Below are positions 6,318 through 10,408 of a DNA stretch of 10,408 bases, in pieces; position 1 is the stretch's first letter; every line of letters starts with the position of its first letter. A model generated the notes under the pieces. That model was not told the DNA's origin. It did no database searches and worked only from the letters and a program-made list of their open reading frames with translations. The DNA is from Bacillota bacterium. GTDB lineage: Bacteria > Bacillota_E > Sulfobacillia > Sulfobacillales > Sulfobacillaceae. The stretch covers positions 1 to 10,408 of the forward strand of contig JAKAAL010000086.1 in the NCBI GenBank assembly GCA_021802375.1, written 5' to 3'. Made by a program: the position numbers and the translations under genes.

Positions 6318-6758
6318 TTACAAGATATCGAGGGCAATCCCTCTTGCGGCCAGTATCTTAGATTTTTGGCGATCGCGGAGCGCTTGTTCAGGACTCCCAT
6401 GGTGTGGCCCATTGATTTCGACGACCTTTTGGATGGCGAGAGAATGCCGATCGACGATCACGAAATCGCAGTGCGCACGCCAGGCAAATCGTCGGTCTGC
6501 CACCGATAGGGTATCGAGGTGGCTTCGGCCAATGACGTCAATTAATCCCATATGGGCGGAGATTAGATAGCGATCCGGGGGGGAGATCCGTACCAGAGCA
6601 TGATAGGCTTTCACCTCCAGGGCGGAGGCAAGCCAGGGGTGATGGTGGAGCAGCGGGTAAACCCTCAACTGGGGATGACGGGCCATTTGATAGAGCGCGC
6701 CCGCGCCGGCGACAAGGCCGGGAAGGAGCAATTTCCAGAGGGGAATGACAGGAATCAT
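6318..6758 (-). CDS. DUF2726-type, nuclease-like protein with N-terminal membrane segment
   Basis: A predicted protein of 146 residues. AGGAGG lies 8 bases before the ATG at 6758. Residues about 5-24 (IPLWKLLLPGLVAGAGALYQ) form a membrane helix or uncleaved signal anchor. The rest matches the DUF2726 pattern: Glu49 in LEVKAYHAL, Asp98 in CDFVIVD, then VVEINGPHH (112-120) and a C-terminal RDRQKSKILAARGI. DUF2726 belongs, from memory, to the PD-(D/E)xK nuclease-like fold; Asp98 and Glu114-x-Asn116 would be the acidic core, with Asn where family members often have Asp. Nuclease activity is therefore plausible but unproven. It is transcribed divergently from the 7219-8313 gene and lies near a large helicase, a combination seen in accessory regions. 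The protein ends soon after the core fold but is not evidently truncated. Confidence 0.78.
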   Translation of the reverse strand: MIPVIPLWKLLLPGLVAGAGALYQMARHPQLRVYPLLHHHPWLASALEVKAYHALVRISPPDRYLISAHMGLIDVIGRSHLDTLSVADRRFAWRAHCDFVIVDRHSLAIQKVVEINGPHHGSPEQALRDRQKSKILAARGIALDIL

Positions 6759-6853
6759 CCCAGATGCCTCCTATATATTCGGCACTAAAGAATTGAAACG
6801 TACTCCTTGATGAAGAAGGCCAAGGCACTCAAATCTGGTCGGCACCAGTATCA

Positions 6854-6886
6854 GATCTTTAATGCCGGGTATATAGCATAAAGATC
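6854..6886. promoter_or_regulatory. 11-bp inverted repeat, possible operator
   Basis: GATCTTTAATGC (6854-6865) pairs with GCATAAAGATC (6876-6886): 11 pairs with one bulged A, around CGGGTATATA. Seen on the reverse strand the loop and right arm give TATGCTATATA, a possible -10 region for the DUF2726 gene about 100 bases downstream. The repeat could thus be a repressor operator over that promoter. No T run follows it, so a terminator is less likely. Confidence 0.4.
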
Positions 6887-6897
6887 CCCGAGGAAGA

Positions 6898-6941
6898 GGG
6901 TCATGGACCCCGTTTACACCATTTGATGGGCTGATGGGGTC
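6898..6941. repeat. Three-part complementary set: GGGTC / GACCCC / GGGGTC
   Basis: GGGTC (6898-6902) pairs with GACCC (6906-6910) over a 3-base loop. GACCCC (6906-6911) pairs equally well with GGGGTC (6936-6941). The two hairpins exclude each other. The segments are short, so this may be chance. Confidence 0.3.
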
Positions 6942-7093
6942 AAGCCACCCGCTTCAAGCCACAACGTAAATGGGCACATATCCTGAGTTCTGTTTCGCCT
7001 TAATGCTTTCTACAAGCCGCCTGCCATCGTATTGCTGAGCTATCCGAATTCCATCGAATGAAATCTATCCTGATGGCTATCGTCTCTTATCGG

Positions 7094-7122
7094 CTGACAA
7101 CCAAACAAATGTATTCTATCAT
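7094..7122 (+). promoter_or_regulatory. Sigma-A type promoter for the 7219-8313 gene
   Basis: CTGACA (7094-7099) and TATCAT (7117-7122) each match the TTGACA/TATAAT consensus at 5 of 6 positions and are separated by exactly 17 bases. The surrounding sequence is AT-rich. Transcription would begin near 7129, giving a leader of about 90 bases. Confidence 0.5.
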
Positions 7123-7218
7123 AAGTTAACGATGTGGGGGGCAATAACCGAATAATTTCGGACATAGGGTGGGAAAAGATACCTGGATCCCGGTCGGCGA
7201 GCACGCGATGATATTCCT

Positions 7219-8313
7219 ATGAAAAATACCTATCGATTGCGCAAAGATGACGTCTGGAACGAAATGCTCGTGTCCTTGGTGCCGAGTGAGACCTCGCCGA
7301 ATTACTGGGTCTCGGCGCACGATCTAGGACCTACATTGGAACAGTGGCTTGACGTGGTCACGGATTCGCCCAAAGAATCCGTGGCCGCTTATCCCCACTA
7401 CCTCCAGTGTCGGATCGCCGAATGTGAGCGCTGCCATACGATCCGAACCAAGGCTTTAGCCTTCGTGAACCGTTACGGCCCCGGAGATTTAGAGAGGGTG
7501 CCGGTGTTGGGCGGACGCATCATGCGAGGCTATGCGATGCAAGGGGCCTTTGCCTCGGCTCAGAGCCGAAGCCGGCAAGTGCCGCTGGAGTTGTTCTTAT
7601 GGGCGGCGTTTTTGCTCTCGTGCCAGTGGAAGACAGTGGAAGCCATTTGGCGGACGGCCGATCCTGACCTGCGCTATCCGTTGATCCAACAACTGGTAGG
7701 AATGGACGGCGAAGACAACGCACGCTGGCGTGCTCTGACCCAAGTCGCGGCCCGCTTGCTGTGGATAGCGCCAGGCCAAGGAGAGAATCAACACGAAGGC
7801 TACGGGGCTCCAGAGTTCTTCTGGCAGTGGCCAGCGATGTTGGAGAAGATGGCTCGTGATCTCGGCCATCCACCGTTTCGCGTTCGCGATTGGTTTTCAG
7901 CGCAAATCCCAAAGATACCCGAATATGTTCGCCAGGGTTGTCTGGGCCAAGCCGAGGGTGACCATCTGACCGAGACGCTTCAGCAATCGCTGGCTACCGA
8001 TGGGGCCACGGCCGCGGGATACGATGTGCGCGACAATACCTTGAACCCAACGCTGTCTCTGGCAGGATGGGGGCTTCAGGCCAAGGTCGTGGATGGGCCG
8101 CAGACCGTGTTGGCTGAAATGGAGGTGGCGACGACCTGCCTTTGGCAGCGCGTGGAAGGGGAATTCGCTCGGCAATTAGTCACCGGGAACGGGATACCTT
8201 CCGCTTGCGAACATTGTGCCCGCCCGTTTATCGAACATCGGGGCCAGGTCGGTCGCCCTCGCCGTTTTTGTACTAACACCTGTCGGATGGCCTGGCATCG
8301 TCAAAAGGGCTGA
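7219..8313 (+). CDS. Unknown protein with C-terminal zinc-binding cysteine cluster
   Basis: A predicted protein of 364 residues that I do not recognise as a whole. The C-terminus has Cys330-x2-Cys333, then Cys351-x3-Cys355 and His360 (ACEHCARPF … RRFCTNTCRMAWHRQ). This is a treble-clef-like zinc module of the kind seen in CGNR-type and FCS/MYM-like proteins, often binding nucleic acid. A second cluster, Cys64-x4-Cys69-x2-Cys72, lies near the N-terminus. The middle is helical and rich in Trp, with no membrane segment or catalytic motif visible. ATG 7219 is the first start after an in-frame TAG at 7165; there is no clear ribosome binding site, so a leaderless-like or weak start is possible. A promoter lies at 7094-7122. 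CGNR proteins carry an ABATE-type N-terminal domain, and I cannot confirm that here. A DNA- or RNA-binding role is inferred only from the cysteines. Confidence 0.8.
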   Translation: MKNTYRLRKDDVWNEMLVSLVPSETSPNYWVSAHDLGPTLEQWLDVVTDSPKESVAAYPHYLQCRIAECERCHTIRTKALAFVNRYGPGDLERVPVLGGRIMRGYAMQGAFASAQSRSRQVPLELFLWAAFLLSCQWKTVEAIWRTADPDLRYPLIQQLVGMDGEDNARWRALTQVAARLLWIAPGQGENQHEGYGAPEFFWQWPAMLEKMARDLGHPPFRVRDWFSAQIPKIPEYVRQGCLGQAEGDHLTETLQQSLATDGATAAGYDVRDNTLNPTLSLAGWGLQAKVVDGPQTVLAEMEVATTCLWQRVEGEFARQLVTGNGIPSACEHCARPFIEHRGQVGRPRRFCTNTCRMAWHRQKG

Positions 8314-8389
8314 GTCGTCTCGCATTCGTGGTGCCAGCACGCCAAGACGACGGCAAGAGGTTCAGCGCATGCGGCACCACTGGAGAGGG
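8314..8389. other. Spacer between convergent genes with hairpins
   Basis: This 76-base gap separates two converging genes. GTCGTCT (8314-8320) pairs perfectly with AGACGAC (8345-8351), and GTGGTGCC (8328-8335) with GGCACCAC (8373-8380). The two stems interlock, so they would compete or form a pseudoknot. There is no T tract in either direction, which is unusual for a shared intrinsic terminator. Confidence 0.4.
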
Positions 8390-10408
8390 CTACAACAGAA
8401 ATCTGACAGCTTCAACGGTCTTTGACTTGGGATTAAGGAAAAAGTCGTGCGTAGCCATCATATTTGTACTTAACGAAGCGTCTTCGTCGCTGCCGGCCAA
8501 TTCGTATCCTGCTGGATCCAGCCATCTGATGGACGTTTTATCGTGGACCGGTAAGACACGCCAATTCCGGATTTGCGCTTTAGAGAAATCTCGGTGAAGG
8601 GTCACGGTAAAAACGTTTTGGAGCACGCGATCACTCGAGATTGCTTCAAATGTGGACAACGCTCGTTCGCGATCGGCAGACCATTGGCTGATGGACCGAG
8701 GGTCCAATACATCTTCCGGCGGGAGTGTGGGAACCGTAGCGTAATATGCTTGTGCTTTGTGTTCCGCCGCATCTCGAGTCAACACCGAATCTAACCGGTG
8801 CGCTAGGATCCATGCGGCTACGGGATCGGTTGTACCCCACGTGATGAGTTCTTTAAGCCAAAACACTATCCAGGGCAGGCCGGTCCTCGGCCAATTTTCG
8901 ATGCTCGTAGGAGTCATTTGCCCATCGTTGACGTCGTCTAATATCAGACCAAGAATAGATCCGAGTCCCCAATTAAACCGATACTCAAAGTTAGTCTTGA
9001 CAAAGTCTATCCATTCCGAAGCTCCGGTGGGTTTCGGTTTACGGAGGGCTTTTTGAGGATTCAACCACCATTGAAGAACATCTTGCCAGTGAGGTGGATT
9101 GGATGCACGGCCAATGGTATCTTCTAGTTGGAACTTTTTCAACGCACCAATTTGTCGAACGGTTTCAGTGATATATTGGATTCGCTCGTCGATGGACCAG
9201 GACGCATACTCATGCCCAGTCATTAGATGGGCCTGGATCGCCCGGTAAGATTCGATGATTGGCTTGCCAAAGCGCGGAGCTACCGTGGTACGGTAAAGCT
9301 TACGCCGAGTGGATGGACCGGGGCAGCTGCGTTCTTGAACAGCCCCCCCTCGGGTGGCAAAGAGTTTTTGCCATCGGTCGGTTTCTCTGATCAGGTGATG
9401 GGCGTACGTTCGCTGCCAGGCCTTAATGAGGTAGTCTTCGAGTTCAGCCCTGTTAAGTGGGCGGTCGATTATCTCTTGTTCTACGATGATGGCAAGAAGG
9501 AACCCGTCCAAGGAATCGAGAGATTCTTCCGCATCCTTTGAGGAGATGGGCTCTTGAGCGGAGACCTCGCGGTTTACTGAACTACTGAGGGGCACCGTTT
9601 TCTCTAACCAGTTCGCGAATTGTTCTTCCGACCTGTCATTGCCGAAGAGGCCCCATTGTTGCCAAATGTCGTGGAGCAGTGCGCCGAGCGGACTAAGTGA
9701 AGGGGTTTCCTCTTGATCTTGTTGCTCGCTAACCATCGAGCCTATGAGTGCGTGATAAGCATTGCGTTCTCTTTGGAACTGGGACTCTGGAGGATGGTTC
9801 TCCAAAACCACCAACGTTCGACCTTCGGTGCTCCATCCTGGCCGTCCGGCTCTCCCCGCAAGATTCTTAAATTCGGACGTTGGAATCGGCGGTCGGCCTC
9901 GATAGAGCGTTGGTACAATCACGGTCTCGACTGGAAGGTTGACGCCTTCCGATAGGGTGGAAGTCGCAAGAATCACGTGAATCACGCGCCGCTCTATCAG
10001 TTGTACCATTTTTCGGGCTAATAGGCCTGGCATCTTGCCGTGGTGGACGGCAATTCCGCGTTCGAGCAATCGATATTCGTTTGAATCCCGTCCAAAGTAA
10101 TCCTGACACACGGCAAGAGAGTCTTCGAATAGCTCTTTTAAATCATCATCCGTGGGTGGTGTGAAGAAATTGGGGAGTTCCTGATGGTGTAACGTGTTGT
10201 TCAATACGGTTAAAAATCTGCGGCGTAGCCGTTAATGCCTTGAGTGATGGAAATGAGCACGCCGTGTTGACGGCCTTCTTCGTCGGGCTGAGCTAATTGC
10301 ATGGCAGCCCAAAATACGTACGGACGCTGGCGCTTGCCAACCCCGCTTGTCGGGTTTGTAAATTCCCTCGGGATGTCGTCATAAGGAAGCGGGAAAGGCG
10401 AAACAGAA
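8390..10408 (-). CDS. Large Ski2-like superfamily 2 helicase, N-terminus outside the window, frameshifted
   Basis: The gene enters from the right edge on the reverse strand. The first piece (10407 down to 10210) reads GKRQRPYVFWAAMQLAQP … GVLISITQGINGYAADF and stops at TAA. The frame one base away continues FLTVLNNTLHHQELPNFF and stays open for about 600 codons to TAG at 8390-8392. One extra T in TTTTT (10212-10216) joins both. The second RecA-like domain is clear: GIAVHHGKMPG, motif V ATSTLSEGVNLP and motif VI NLAGRAGRPG, which are 80-91 and 114-123 counted from the TTG at 10204. Walker A and the DExH box must lie beyond the edge. The following 460 residues show no motif I can name. Ski2-like helicases unwind DNA or RNA using ATP; large ones with long unassigned C-termini occur in antiphage systems. 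The TTG at 10204 is not taken as the true start. Confidence 0.82.

Larger units (their letters stand above)
6759..7218. other. Divergent promoter region between two genes
   Basis: These 460 bases separate the leftward DUF2726 gene from the rightward zinc-protein gene. AT content is visibly higher between about 6960 and 7180. The region contains the inverted repeat at 6854-6886, the GGGTC/GACCC hairpin at 6898-6910 and a promoter-like site at 7094-7122. A 23-codon frame from 6810 (MKKAKALKSGRHQYQ…) has no ribosome binding site; it could be a remnant of a longer gene but is not called. Confidence 0.5.

Noticed and set aside
6085..6570. Forward frame of 161 codons across the 3' end of the DUF2726 gene
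   Set aside because: Overlaps a family-assigned gene on the other strand and shows no protein features of its own.
6810..6881. Small frame MKKAKALKSGRHQYQ… in the divergent spacer
   Set aside because: No ribosome binding site, only 23 codons, ends inside the inverted repeat at 6854-6886; not supportable as a gene.
7208..7222. Four-codon frame MIFL whose TGA overlaps the ATG of the 7219 gene
   Set aside because: An ATGA overlap can couple translation, but the mini-frame has no ribosome binding site either; too short to distinguish from chance.
1..10408. CRISPR array, transposase or tRNA gene
   Set aside because: Looked for regularly spaced repeats, DDE or Tyr/Ser recombinase motifs and tRNA signatures; none seen, only short local repeats.

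Overview
The window looks like a chromosomal stretch of a moderately GC-rich bacterium. Strong AGGAGG-type ribosome binding sites, frequent TTG/GTG codons and an operon layout resembling the Bacillus subtilis sigY operon suggest a Firmicute. A Sulfobacillus-like acidophile is my guess, from general impression only. Four to five genes can be assigned to families; about 3 kb holds no convincing gene but carries several strong inverted repeats.

Left part (1-1598): one small reverse-strand gene (174-515) encodes a coiled-coil protein with a C-terminal membrane anchor. It is followed by about 1.08 kb of apparently non-coding DNA. This contains a near-perfect 16-bp hairpin (827-862), a compact region that folds on paper into a closed multibranch structure (960-1042) and a consensus-like extended -10 element (1323-1331).

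Centre (1599-4981): a tightly overlapping forward operon of four genes: ECF sigma factor, zinc-type membrane anti-sigma factor, ABC transporter ATPase and ABC-2 type permease. Neighbouring genes overlap by 95, 13 and 47 bases, so translation is probably coupled. The layout matches the logic of sigY-yxlCDEFG in B. subtilis: a stress sigma factor, its membrane inhibitor and an exporter under the same control. The permease is interrupted by a one-base frameshift at a run of six T.

Spacer (4982-6317): about 1.3 kb without a convincing gene. It holds an inverted repeat with mutually exclusive pairings (5309-5401), an 8-bp perfect hairpin (5992-6013) and two reverse-strand intrinsic-terminator-like sites (5687-5716 and 6093-6113).

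Right part (6318-10408): a reverse-strand DUF2726-type, nuclease-like protein with an N-terminal membrane segment (6318-6758), and, diverging from it across a 460-base promoter region, a 364-residue protein of unknown function with a C-terminal treble-clef-like cysteine cluster (7219-8313). Converging on the latter is the C-terminal two thirds or so of a large Ski2-like superfamily 2 helicase (8390-10408), cut by the window edge and carrying a one-base frameshift at a run of five T. A nuclease-like protein, an orphan zinc protein and a large helicase side by side give this end the look of an accessory, possibly defence-related, region; that is inference. The two frameshifts both lie in T homopolymers and have opposite sign, so sequencing error must be excluded before either is called biological.
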